Assembly: GCA_025358765.1 (NCBI GenBank)
Contig: JANYIG010000142.1
Coordinates: 1-35,051, forward strand
Length of the DNA: 35,051 nucleotides
Direction: 5' to 3'
From: Candidatus Kapaibacterium sp.
GTDB lineage: Bacteria; Bacteroidota; Ignavibacteria; Kapaibacteriales; UBA4661
Part shown: one piece after another, positions 8,402 through 14,945 of the stretch
How positions within the stretch are numbered: the stretch's first letter is position 1
Layout: every line of letters starts with the position of its first letter
The notes under the pieces: model-generated
Seen by the model: only the letters and a program-made list of their open reading frames with translations
Database searches by the model: none
What the model was told of the DNA's origin: nothing
Program-made: the position numbers and the translations under genes

Positions 8402-9295
8402 TTATTCTTTTCGTAACGCCTGTATTTCCTGAACGCTCAGCCCTGTTTTAGCGCTGATGGTTGCATCATCTAAGACATCTAAAAGATTGCTGGCAATTTG
8501 CCGTGCTGCTTTTTTTTCACCCTCCTTCATTCCCTCCTTCATTCCCTCTTGCAGCCCCTGTTTCAGCCCTTTCGCCAATCCCATCTTTTCTGCTTTTGTA
8601 CGGGCGTTGTGTTGGTCATGCAAAAACATCTCCCGTCGTTGAATATCTTCCAAATCGTCTTTGCTCAGATTCACGCGGTTTGCGGTCGAGAAGGCTTTGT
8701 TTAGCTCGCTCACAGACTGCATGGAGTCTGGCACGGCATCAAGTGTTTTTGCATATTTCAAAAAATAAAGCCACTTGTCGGCAAGCGTTTGCAATTCCTC
8801 AAGGCTACGAGTGAATTTCGGCAGTTCGACGAACACCAATTCCACATCGTACATCGGGTAATCCATGAAGAGTTCTTTCTCCTTCAGAATGTACCGCGAA
8901 ATATGCTGTTCGTACGTGTCGAACATCACAAAATCCGTGATAGTAAGCGCGATAACGGGATTCAGAAGTGTATAGTTTTCGCCTTCCGGCAGTTGCGACG
9001 AATACGCTTTTGCCGCATTGTACAAAATCCGCTTTTCAAATCCTTCCACGTTAAGAACCTGCATCTCAATAATCACCGTCGTGCCATCCGCGAGTACTGC
9101 CCGCACGTCAACATACGTTTCCTTCATGCCGCGTATTTGCGGCGCAAGATACGGGTCGAGTATTTCCAACGACGAAATAATCGGCTGTTCGTTATAGACT
9201 ATCGCATTCAAAAAACTTTTGAGTACATCGGTGCTTTCCTTGGAGCCAAAAATTTTTTTGAACGCAAAATCTGTTTTTGGGTTGATGAATTGCAT
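8402..9295 (-). CDS. Rpn-family PD-(D/E)XK nuclease / putative transposase-like protein
   Basis: 297 aa. The N-terminus (INPKTDFAFKKIFG) and the core (YVDVRAVLADGTTVIIEMQV, near residues 81-100) are hallmarks of the Rpn/PDDEXK family; the Asp, Glu and Gln of that core match the nuclease active-site pattern. E. coli RpnA-type proteins are DNA endonucleases that raise RecA-independent recombination, and many are annotated as transposases without being part of an IS. The tail carries the usual low-complexity EGMK repeats followed by a helical TISAKTGLSVQEIQALRKE end. It sits 11 bp after lpxD and 43 bp before lpxC/fabZ, an intrusion into the lipid A operon. No flanking inverted repeats were seen. 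Confidence 0.85.
   Translation of the reverse strand: MQFINPKTDFAFKKIFGSKESTDVLKSFLNAIVYNEQPIISSLEILDPYLAPQIRGMKETYVDVRAVLADGTTVIIEMQVLNVEGFEKRILYNAAKAYSSQLPEGENYTLLNPVIALTITDFVMFDTYEQHISRYILKEKELFMDYPMYDVELVFVELPKFTRSLEELQTLADKWLYFLKYAKTLDAVPDSMQSVSELNKAFSTANRVNLSKDDLEDIQRREMFLHDQHNARTKAEKMGLAKGLKQGLQEGMKEGMKEGEKKAARQIASNLLDVLDDATISAKTGLSVQEIQALRKE
8520..8543. repeat. Two tandem 12-bp units coding EGMK repeats in the Rpn gene
   Basis: CCCTCCTTCATT occurs twice head to tail (8520-8531, 8532-8543) with a degenerate third unit after it. Each unit is four codons, so gain or loss of a unit would keep the frame and only change the length of the charged linker in the Rpn-family protein. Confidence 0.85.
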
Positions 9296-9306
9296 GATAA
9301 TCCTTT

Positions 9307-10365
9307 TTATTCCTGCGTTTTTGATATTTCCATCTTCAGTATTTCCAGTTCTTGCTTCAAGCGCCGCACTTCCGCTAACAGCTCAGGCAATTGCTTGAGT
9401 GCCGCTTGTTGCTTGAGTTCGTCCACGACAGCTATGGCAGGGGAACCGAAATATACGCCCTTGTGAGCAATGGATTTAGCAACGCCGGATTGAGCATAGA
9501 CAATCACGTCGTCGCTCGTAGAAATGTGCCCCACAAAGCCTACTTGCCCTGCCACGCGGTTCCGTTTGCCAATCTTCGTGCTGCCCGAAATGCCCGCCTG
9601 TGCTGCAATAGCCGTATGTTCGCCGATAACGACATTGTGCGCCACGTGAATAAGATTATCAAGTTTCACGCCATTTTCTACTCGCGTTGTACCCATCGCA
9701 GCGCGGTCAATAGTGCAGTTTGCGCCGATTTCAACGTCGTCGCCAATTGTTACCGTGCCAATTTGCGGGATTTTCAAAAATGAACCATCTTTCTGTTCTG
9801 CCAATCCAAATCCATCCGCGCCAATCACGCAGCCCCCGTGAATGATGCACCGCTCGCCAATACTCACGCTCTGATAACATACGGTGTTTGCATGAAGCGT
9901 CGTACCCGCACCAATGCTCACGCCGTCGTACAGCACCACGCCCGCATGAAGCACCACGTTTGCACTAATCACACAACCCTTGCCAATGCTTACGTGTGCG
10001 GCAACATGTGCCGAAGCGTGAATCTGTGCGGTTTCGTGTACAGCCGACGACGGATGCCGAAAACTTGGCTCTATACCTTGCTCCGGCGTGAAGAGCTTCA
10101 CGACCTGCAAAAATGCTGAATACGGGTCGCTCACGCGCAAAAGCGTTGCAGAAACTATCTCCGAAGGAGAATAGTCCGTAGAGACCAGAATACAAGCGGC
10201 GTTTGTGGTAGCAACAAATTTTGCATATTTCGGATTCGACAAAAAGGTGATTTCGCCCGTTCCGGCTTCTTCAATTTTGTTTACACCCGAAATCGCAGTC
10301 TCCGAAGAACCATCAATACTTGCTTCCAAGAGCCGCGCTATATCGTGAATTGTTGGTTGTTGCAT
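9307..10365 (-). CDS. lpxD: UDP-3-O-(3-hydroxyacyl)glucosamine N-acyltransferase
   Basis: 352 aa, close to the usual 340-350. Residues ~1-100 form the uridine-binding domain with FLSNPKYAKF near residue 41. From ~105 a left-handed beta-helix of hexapeptide repeats (IGKGCV, IGAGTT, IGERCI, IGDDVE, IGANCT) follows. IGADGFG (~181-187) and LIHVAHNVVIGEHT (~238-251, with His240 and His243) are LpxD signatures; His243 fits the general base. A C-terminal helix with LKQELEILKMEIS closes the protein. It adds the second 3-hydroxyacyl chain in lipid A synthesis, right after LpxC, whose fused gene lies two genes downstream. The stop of the acetyltransferase gene is only 9 bp upstream, so the genes are probably cotranscribed. 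Confidence 0.97.
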   Translation of the reverse strand: MQQPTIHDIARLLEASIDGSSETAISGVNKIEEAGTGEITFLSNPKYAKFVATTNAACILVSTDYSPSEIVSATLLRVSDPYSAFLQVVKLFTPEQGIEPSFRHPSSAVHETAQIHASAHVAAHVSIGKGCVISANVVLHAGVVLYDGVSIGAGTTLHANTVCYQSVSIGERCIIHGGCVIGADGFGLAEQKDGSFLKIPQIGTVTIGDDVEIGANCTIDRAAMGTTRVENGVKLDNLIHVAHNVVIGEHTAIAAQAGISGSTKIGKRNRVAGQVGFVGHISTSDDVIVYAQSGVAKSIAHKGVYFGSPAIAVVDELKQQAALKQLPELLAEVRRLKQELEILKMEISKTQE

Positions 10366-10374
10366 TCTGCTTGC

Positions 10375-10839
10375 CTATGATAGTGATGATTGATACACAT
10401 CGGGGTTATGGCGGTGCATAAAGCGTTCAGGATTGCCAAGCGGTGCAAAGCCAAATTGGGCGTATAACGAATGTGCGTCGCGTGTACCAAGCATCCAGCG
10501 CCGCAAGCCTTGCAGTTCCGGCAATCCCACGATGCACTCCATCAGCCATTTTGACAGCCCGCGCCCGCGATACGATGGCAGCACAAACACATCTGCCAGA
10601 TAGGCAAATGTGGCGCGGTCGGTGACGAGCCGTGCGAAGCCGATTTGCTGCGGATGCTCCTCGTTTGTTTCGTCGTACAACCCAAAACACAAGGAGTGCT
10701 CGATAGATTTCTCCACCACTTCGCGTGGAATACCCTTCGACCAGTATGATTCCTCGCTCAGAAAGCGGTGAATAACGTCAAGCTGTAGCTTTGTTTTGTC
10801 GGTGCTGACGGAAAAATCCCCGCGATAAAATTCTGCCAT
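10375..10839 (-). CDS. GNAT-family N-acetyltransferase
   Basis: 154 aa from the ATG at 10839. This start is chosen because the family usually begins with a short strand such as AEFYRGDFSVSTDK. Alternatives are the ATG at 10887, which overlaps the yoeB stop by 8 bases and would give translational coupling, and a codon at 10923. The acetyl-CoA-binding motif A is clear (LADVFVLPSYRGRGLSKWLM), with the R-G-R-G-L pyrophosphate loop, and the C-terminal SLYAQFGFAPL segment matches motif B. It resembles small GNATs found next to other genes without a fixed partner; the acceptor substrate is not known. It lies between the YoeB module and lpxD in the same direction. Confidence 0.88.
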   Translation of the reverse strand: MAEFYRGDFSVSTDKTKLQLDVIHRFLSEESYWSKGIPREVVEKSIEHSLCFGLYDETNEEHPQQIGFARLVTDRATFAYLADVFVLPSYRGRGLSKWLMECIVGLPELQGLRRWMLGTRDAHSLYAQFGFAPLGNPERFMHRHNPDVYQSSLS

Positions 10840-10879
10840 AAACGTATTGCTCTGTGGGTTGTTATGTGAGAAAAAAATA

Positions 10880-11143
10880 TTAACCATAATGCCCTTTGCA
10901 ACCAGCAATAAAGACATCTTCATCGGTTACACGGTAGATTAAACGGTGATTCTCCGTTATCCTCCGCGACCAATATCCACGATATGCACCGTGTTTAAGC
11001 GGCTCCGGCTTGCCTGTGCCTTGAAACGGTGTACGGCGGCACTCCTCCAAGAGCGTAGCAATTTTTTGGAACACTCGCTTATCGTCGTGCGACCAAGCCG
11101 TGAACTCCACAAAGGCAGTACCTTCAAACGAAACGCGCCTCAT
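10880..11143 (-). CDS. yoeB: YoeB/Txe-family toxin (ribosome-dependent mRNA interferase)
   Basis: 87 aa, a typical size for the family. The C-terminus is diagnostic: RRITENHRLIYRV, then CKGHYG, giving His85 and Tyr86 at the positions of the E. coli YoeB catalytic His83 and Tyr84. Glu47 in GKPEPLK and Arg60/61 fit the other active-site residues. Family members enter the ribosomal A site and cut mRNA at codons. The upstream antitoxin gene overlaps it by 4 bases (ATGA), so translation is coupled. The reading frame is intact with no lost catalytic residue, so the toxin is probably active. Downstream the acetyltransferase gene and lpxD follow closely. Confidence 0.92.
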   Translation of the reverse strand: MRRVSFEGTAFVEFTAWSHDDKRVFQKIATLLEECRRTPFQGTGKPEPLKHGAYRGYWSRRITENHRLIYRVTDEDVFIAGCKGHYG

Positions 11144-11397
11144 ACTGTCTGTTCGGTTGGCAGTGGCGCTTTCAGTAACTGCTCCACAAAATTCTGGAAC
11201 TCGTCGCCCTCGAAACCCACCAAATTTTCACCGCGTTCGATATTGTGAATACGGCGCAAAAGCTCTGCATTGGCGGGCTTTGAGTTAAGATGCAACGTGA
11301 GTTCGACGGTCTCGGTTTCGCCGCGAAATGTTGTTTTTAACGCCTCAATAAATTCGGGCGTAAGCTCTTCTAAATGTAGATGATACAGTGCATCCAT
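11140..11397 (-). CDS. Antitoxin paired with YoeB
   Basis: 85 aa. It is called by position and size: it precedes the YoeB-type toxin and overlaps it by 4 bases. The N-terminus (MDALYHLHLEELTPEFIEAL) resembles small antitoxins found with Txe/YoeB toxins in cyanobacteria and Bacteroidota rather than the classic Phd/YefM fold. The C-terminal half (residues ~50-85, with IERGENLVGFEGDEF) is acidic and probably the toxin-wrapping segment. Such antitoxins usually autoregulate the operon, but I could not identify an operator. The start lies 29 bp downstream of the channel-like gene's stop. Confidence 0.8.
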   Translation of the reverse strand: MDALYHLHLEELTPEFIEALKTTFRGETETVELTLHLNSKPANAELLRRIHNIERGENLVGFEGDEFQNFVEQLLKAPLPTEQTV

Positions 11398-11426
11398 AAC
11401 GATAACAATACGTGATGAAATATGAT

Positions 11427-13169
11427 TTATTGCAACAACTGACTTATCAAACTAACACTAAAAATCGAAAGCAAAAACCAGCCAATCGCGCCTTCCAAGA
11501 CCGCCAGATACCGTGCTATTCCTTGCGCCTGTATCTCGCCATAGCCTAAGGTGACAAACGCATTGATGCTGAGAGCAAACGCATTCACAACACGCATCAC
11601 CGCTCCCCATGCAAGGAAACCTATCATGTATGCGCCCACCGCCGCGCTCGTCCAGAGCTTGCGCCTGCCGGAAAGCTCGTTCCACCGTCCGGGAACAATG
11701 TCAAACCGACTAATAAGCCACGCGCTCACGCTAATGTATCCTTTGTTCAATCCATAAAGCGGCGCACCGAGCCACGCTATAAATGCCGGAACCTCTGTGC
11801 GTGATAGTTCCAGCGTTGTGCGAAAGTTGTGTAAGTCGTCCAATGCGCGGCGGCGCTTGTGATTACTCAGGGTAACGAGGCTTGTGCTGGTCGAAAAATA
11901 GCCAACTACAACGTGAAAAAATGCGAAGGATGTTTGACGGCTCAGATTATCCGGTTCGCTTGGAAACACAAGGTATAATGCGGTAAAGCCGAGAATAACG
12001 GTGAAAATATAGACCAAACCTTTTGCGGGGTTTGTGCCGTAGTCCGAGAAGGTGGCAAGCAGTTCGTTCAAACGCCAATCGAACCACGTTTCGAGCGTCG
12101 GCGTTGTGCGGTGCAGATACGTCGCACGGCGGGTTTCAATCGTTTTGATGGCAATGTAGCAGCCATTCGCGGACTCTCGGTCGCCGCGTGTTTTGTAGAT
12201 GGTGTATAAATCATTGTACGAAGCAAGCAGGCGGTGATAGGCGTATATATCCGCCAGTTCGCTATCAGACTTTGCTTCGTAGCGCTGTTCAGGTCTGCCA
12301 ACGCTGCCTACTAATTTACCCGCAACCTCTGACCACTCACAGATAGTATTTGTCCCAGGATGTTTGAGCAGCGTCAGGTCAAGTGTGCCGTTAAAGTGAT
12401 TGTTTTGTATTCTCAAGGTGTTGTTGATGGTACTGCCTTTGAGGATAACATCGGTATCGAAAGTATTGTCCTTCATATGCAGGGAGCGAAACTCACTATC
12501 AGCAATCAACGTCTTACCTTGTTTGCTTGGATTCAAAAAAGAACATCTGCTAATTCGTACCGTTGTTTTTTCCATAGCGGAACGATCAATACGTAGAGAC
12601 AGAAATTCAGTTTCTGTCGGTGTTGCTACCCACCGCGCTCGTTGCGGAAATTCTCCCGTAAAGGTGCAATCGGCAAAACCCAGTATTCCAACAAGATGGT
12701 TACTGGTGTTTACTATGGTAACACCGTTGCGAAACGTACAGTCTTCAAAATCAATCATGTTGGGCGCAGTAACGTAGGATATGATGACAAGCCCATCAAA
12801 TGTGGAGTTGATAGTTTGAAGAGACTCTGGAAAAGAACAGTTCAGCAAAAAAAATTCTTTCTTGAAATGTATCTTGTCCCAATGCACCCATTTTATCCCG
12901 GTAAATTCTATATCGTCAAGCCGAACAGCAGGTCTGACAATAATGGTGTCCGGCGGATCGTAGCCGTCAAACCGTTGGTCTGTATTCGGGTTAAATTTCA
13001 CCTCGGCGTGTTCCAATGTGTACACAGTATCCTTACACGCTTGAATCTCGGCAAACAACTCCGCGTAGGACAACACACGCCTCGCCGTGCTGTCTTTTTT
13101 AGCAGCAGGGGCAGCAGCGAGTGGTGCGACTGCAAGCGCGAGAATGATGAGGGAAACGAGATAGCACAT
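11427..13169 (-). CDS. Exported beta-helix/pentapeptide-like ectodomain fused to a two-TM K+ channel pore
   Basis: 580 aa from the ATG at 13169; an in-frame TTG at 13229 would add a more basic N-terminus. Residues 1 to ~22 are a signal peptide or anchor (LVSLIILALAVAPLAAA). Residues ~35-320 hold irregular repeats such as LDDIEFTG, FEDCTFRN, FADCTFTG, ISRCSF and DNTFDTDV that suggest a pentapeptide-like or parallel beta-helix fold. A helical linker with ASYNDLYTIYKTRGD follows, then membrane segments near ~385-405 and ~430-450. The end is a pore module: a TM helix with VGAYMIGFLAWGAV, a pore loop with TLGYG (540-544, the K+ selectivity-filter signature) and a last TM helix (AIGWFLLSIFSVSLISQ). 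It is probably an ion-conducting membrane protein; ligand and topology are unknown. A decayed copy lies at 14027-14215. Confidence 0.75.
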   Translation of the reverse strand: MCYLVSLIILALAVAPLAAAPAAKKDSTARRVLSYAELFAEIQACKDTVYTLEHAEVKFNPNTDQRFDGYDPPDTIIVRPAVRLDDIEFTGIKWVHWDKIHFKKEFFLLNCSFPESLQTINSTFDGLVIISYVTAPNMIDFEDCTFRNGVTIVNTSNHLVGILGFADCTFTGEFPQRARWVATPTETEFLSLRIDRSAMEKTTVRISRCSFLNPSKQGKTLIADSEFRSLHMKDNTFDTDVILKGSTINNTLRIQNNHFNGTLDLTLLKHPGTNTICEWSEVAGKLVGSVGRPEQRYEAKSDSELADIYAYHRLLASYNDLYTIYKTRGDRESANGCYIAIKTIETRRATYLHRTTPTLETWFDWRLNELLATFSDYGTNPAKGLVYIFTVILGFTALYLVFPSEPDNLSRQTSFAFFHVVVGYFSTSTSLVTLSNHKRRRALDDLHNFRTTLELSRTEVPAFIAWLGAPLYGLNKGYISVSAWLISRFDIVPGRWNELSGRRKLWTSAAVGAYMIGFLAWGAVMRVVNAFALSINAFVTLGYGEIQAQGIARYLAVLEGAIGWFLLSIFSVSLISQLLQ

Positions 13170-13268
13170 AGTGTTCAAGGTGTTTTTGTTCAAAATGTGC
13201 TTCCTGAATTCAAGGGTATATTTCGGCAACTGTTTCTTGCCGAATGTTCTTCAAAGCAGCTTTGTTAC

Positions 13269-13676
13269 TCATGCTTGCTCGCTGCTGTTTTGCTCATTCA
13301 GATAAATGCGTATTTGGGTAACAAAGTCTGTGCTCATCTGACAGAGTCTTTCTGCTTCTTCCCGAGAAATAAGAAATTCGCTTTCATAATCACCAATCTG
13401 ACGCTTCCCAAATGCTCGTGCAAGATTTCTTCCCATTTCTACGGGAAAAATACCCGGAACAATGAAATGTTCTCCAAAAAGCCGATGAATGCCGGAATGT
13501 GTGCTTTGCGTCATCCCTTTCGTCAATAATGCTGCTTCTGCTGCAAAGAACATTGCGTAGTAAGAGCGCGAAACACTAGACTCATAGTCACCTGCATCAA
13601 GCAGTAATTCTGCGCTCTTGCAGTATTTATCTGCTCTTTCCAAGTAAGCGAAACTTTGACCATGGAGAGAACTCAC
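13269..13676 (-). CDS. HEPN-domain protein (UPF0332-like) of an MNT-HEPN pair
   Basis: 135 aa, all helical. SVSRSYYAMFFAAEAALLTKG (residues ~35-54) followed by STHSGIHRLFGEHFI is the UPF0332/HEPN pattern. HEPN RNases carry an R-x(4-6)-H motif; here Arg37 is present, but the expected His position is Phe43/Phe44, so the canonical site is incomplete. Other UPF0332 members also have an aromatic residue there, so this may be normal for the subfamily. The gene overlaps the upstream nucleotidyltransferase by 4 bases. In studied MNT-HEPN modules the HEPN protein is the toxin and MNT neutralises it by adding AMP; I infer the same here. Confidence 0.85.
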   Translation of the reverse strand: MSSLHGQSFAYLERADKYCKSAELLLDAGDYESSVSRSYYAMFFAAEAALLTKGMTQSTHSGIHRLFGEHFIVPGIFPVEMGRNLARAFGKRQIGDYESEFLISREEAERLCQMSTDFVTQIRIYLNEQNSSEQA

Positions 13677-14008
13677 AATACCAATCCTTCGCTACGAATG
13701 TTGATAAGAAGCGGGCTTAATTCATGGTAATAGCGCTCGACAGCCACAGGATAGACTGCAAGTAGTACGCCGTATTCCAAGTTAATACTGTAGGTCGCAT
13801 CCACCATCACATCAATCTCTTCCATTGGCTGCACTGCACCGCGCAGAACAACGGCGACATCTACATCTGAGTCCTCATGCGCCGTGCCGCGTGCGTAAGA
13901 ACCAAACAACACCACACGCTCCAAACGCTCGCCATACAGATTCCGCACGGTTCGCGTGAATGCCTTCAATGGTGCTTGAATGCTTGCTTGTGTGATCATG
14001 GTCTTCAT
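13673..14008 (-). CDS. MNT-family minimal nucleotidyltransferase (antitoxin of HEPN)
   Basis: 111 aa. The DNA polymerase beta-like signature is complete: GSYARG at residues 36-41, then SDVDVAVVL with Asp48 and Asp50 as metal ligands; a third acidic residue is likely Asp66 or Asp70. This is the minimal size for an MNT, with no accessory domain. In characterised MNT-HEPN systems it AMPylates the HEPN partner. The start lies 19 bp downstream of the truncated channel paralogue (14027-14215), and the stop overlaps the HEPN start in an ATGA junction. The initiator could also be the internal Met4. Confidence 0.9.
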   Translation of the reverse strand: MKTMITQASIQAPLKAFTRTVRNLYGERLERVVLFGSYARGTAHEDSDVDVAVVLRGAVQPMEEIDVMVDATYSINLEYGVLLAVYPVAVERYYHELSPLLINIRSEGLVL

Positions 14009-14026
14009 GCTGTTTCCTCAAAAATA

Positions 14027-14215
14027 TCATTCATTCATGTATGCGCCCACCGCCAAAGTATCCTTGCACACCTGCATCTCGGCAAACAACTCCGCGTAGG
14101 ACAACACACGCCGCACTGTACTGTCTTTTTTCTGCGGTGCTGAGGACGCAGCATAAAGGAGCAGCGTGGGCGCGGCTGCGAGGCTGAGAAGGAGTGTGAT
14201 AAGACGTAATATCAT
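14027..14215 (-). pseudogene. Truncated remnant of a paralogue of the channel fusion gene
   Basis: From the ATG at 14215 a short frame encodes a signal peptide and then KKDSTVRRVLSYAELFAEMQ, almost identical to the mature N-terminus of the channel gene; 37 consecutive bases are shared (14076-14112 versus 13045-13081). After CKDTL the frame jumps to AVGAYM and stops. AVGAYM belongs to a membrane helix near the C-terminus of the full-length protein, and the 20 bases at 14035-14054 are identical to 11624-11643. The copy has therefore lost nearly the whole ectodomain and channel. A short secreted peptide remains possible but is less likely than decay. Confidence 0.75.
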
Positions 14216-14289
14216 GGTTTGAACAAGAATGATATTTGTTGTACATTTCGGAATACCAATCACTCATTTACCGACTAACGTTAAACGTT

Positions 14290-14499
14290 ATGAGTACCAT
14301 TCAACTGCGCGACGAAATCAGGCAATTGCCGCGTACCGAACAAATCTTGTTAGCAGAGTGGATTGTGAAACAATCTACAAAGCCACATCAAATCTCGCTC
14401 TCAGAAGCAGCAGAGCAAATGTTGCATGATTACCAGACCGACACAGAACTTACCGCATTTACGGCTCTTGACAGCGAGGATTTCCATGAAGCGCACTGA
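14290..14499 (+). CDS. Antitoxin of a MazEF-type pair
   Basis: 69 aa from the ATG at 14290, preferred over an in-frame upstream ATG at 14236 because family members start close to TIQLRDEIRQLP. The N-terminal helices (EQILLAEWIVKQS) probably dimerise. The acidic C-terminus (TDTELTAFTALDSEDFHEAH) is the usual toxin-binding tail in Bacteroidota/Chlorobiota antitoxins next to MazF-like toxins. The stop overlaps the toxin start by 14 bases, so the two are translationally coupled. Classification rests mostly on the partner gene and the tail motif. It is divergent from the channel remnant. Confidence 0.8.
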   Translation: MSTIQLRDEIRQLPRTEQILLAEWIVKQSTKPHQISLSEAAEQMLHDYQTDTELTAFTALDSEDFHEAH

Positions 14500-14833
14500 A
14501 ATCTGGTTTGTGAACCTCGACCCAACGCTTGGTGCGGAAATCCGAAAAACACGCCCTGCGCTTGTCGTCAGCGATGACGAGTTGGGGATTCTGCCTTTGC
14601 GTGTTGTTGTACCGATGACCGATTGGAAGCCGCATTACGCCAACACGCCTTGGCTTGTAGAACTTGTACCCGACACTGACAATAGGCTTTCTAAAGCGTC
14701 TGCCGCTGATTGTTTTCAAGTACGTTCTCTTTCTACGACCCGTTTTGTGCGAAAACTCGGCGAGGTGGATATAGACACGGTGAGCGCGTTAGAAATAGCT
14801 TTGGCAAGGGTTCTTGCCATTCCTATCAAATAA
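14486..14833 (+). CDS. mazF: MazF/PemK-family endoribonuclease toxin
   Basis: 115 aa from the ATG at 14486 that directly precedes KRTEIWFVNLDPTLGAEIRKTRPALVVS, the MazF/PemK N-terminal signature. Family members are SH3-like dimers that cut single-stranded RNA at short specific sites. The conserved Arg (RKTRP) and the Thr/Ser of the S3 strand are present, and the C-terminus (VSALEIALARVLAI) forms the final helix. An in-frame upstream start at 14426 would overlap most of the antitoxin and is rejected. The frame is intact, so an active toxin is likely. A short AT-rich gap without a clear terminator separates it from the convergent murF. Confidence 0.93.
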   Translation: MKRTEIWFVNLDPTLGAEIRKTRPALVVSDDELGILPLRVVVPMTDWKPHYANTPWLVELVPDTDNRLSKASAADCFQVRSLSTTRFVRKLGEVDIDTVSALEIALARVLAIPIK

Positions 14834-14945
14834 CGTCCTTCCCCACACCCTTCACAATCTCTTATGTTTCCTGTACAAACCCCATCAACGAGAGTAGAAG
14901 TCACGCTATCCTTCGTGGTAATCGCAACCATAGCAAAAAGAATTT

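Noticed and set aside
8520-8560. CRISPR-like or regulatory tandem repeat
   Set aside because: The units are 12 bp, in frame and code for the EGMK linker; there are no spacers.
8402-9295. Complete IS element for the Rpn-family gene
   Set aside because: No terminal inverted repeats or target duplication were seen; Rpn proteins are often annotated as transposases without being one.
12642-13529. 295-codon + strand frame opposite the channel and HEPN genes
   Set aside because: It crosses two real genes and has no recognisable motif; it is explained by codon use on the other strand.
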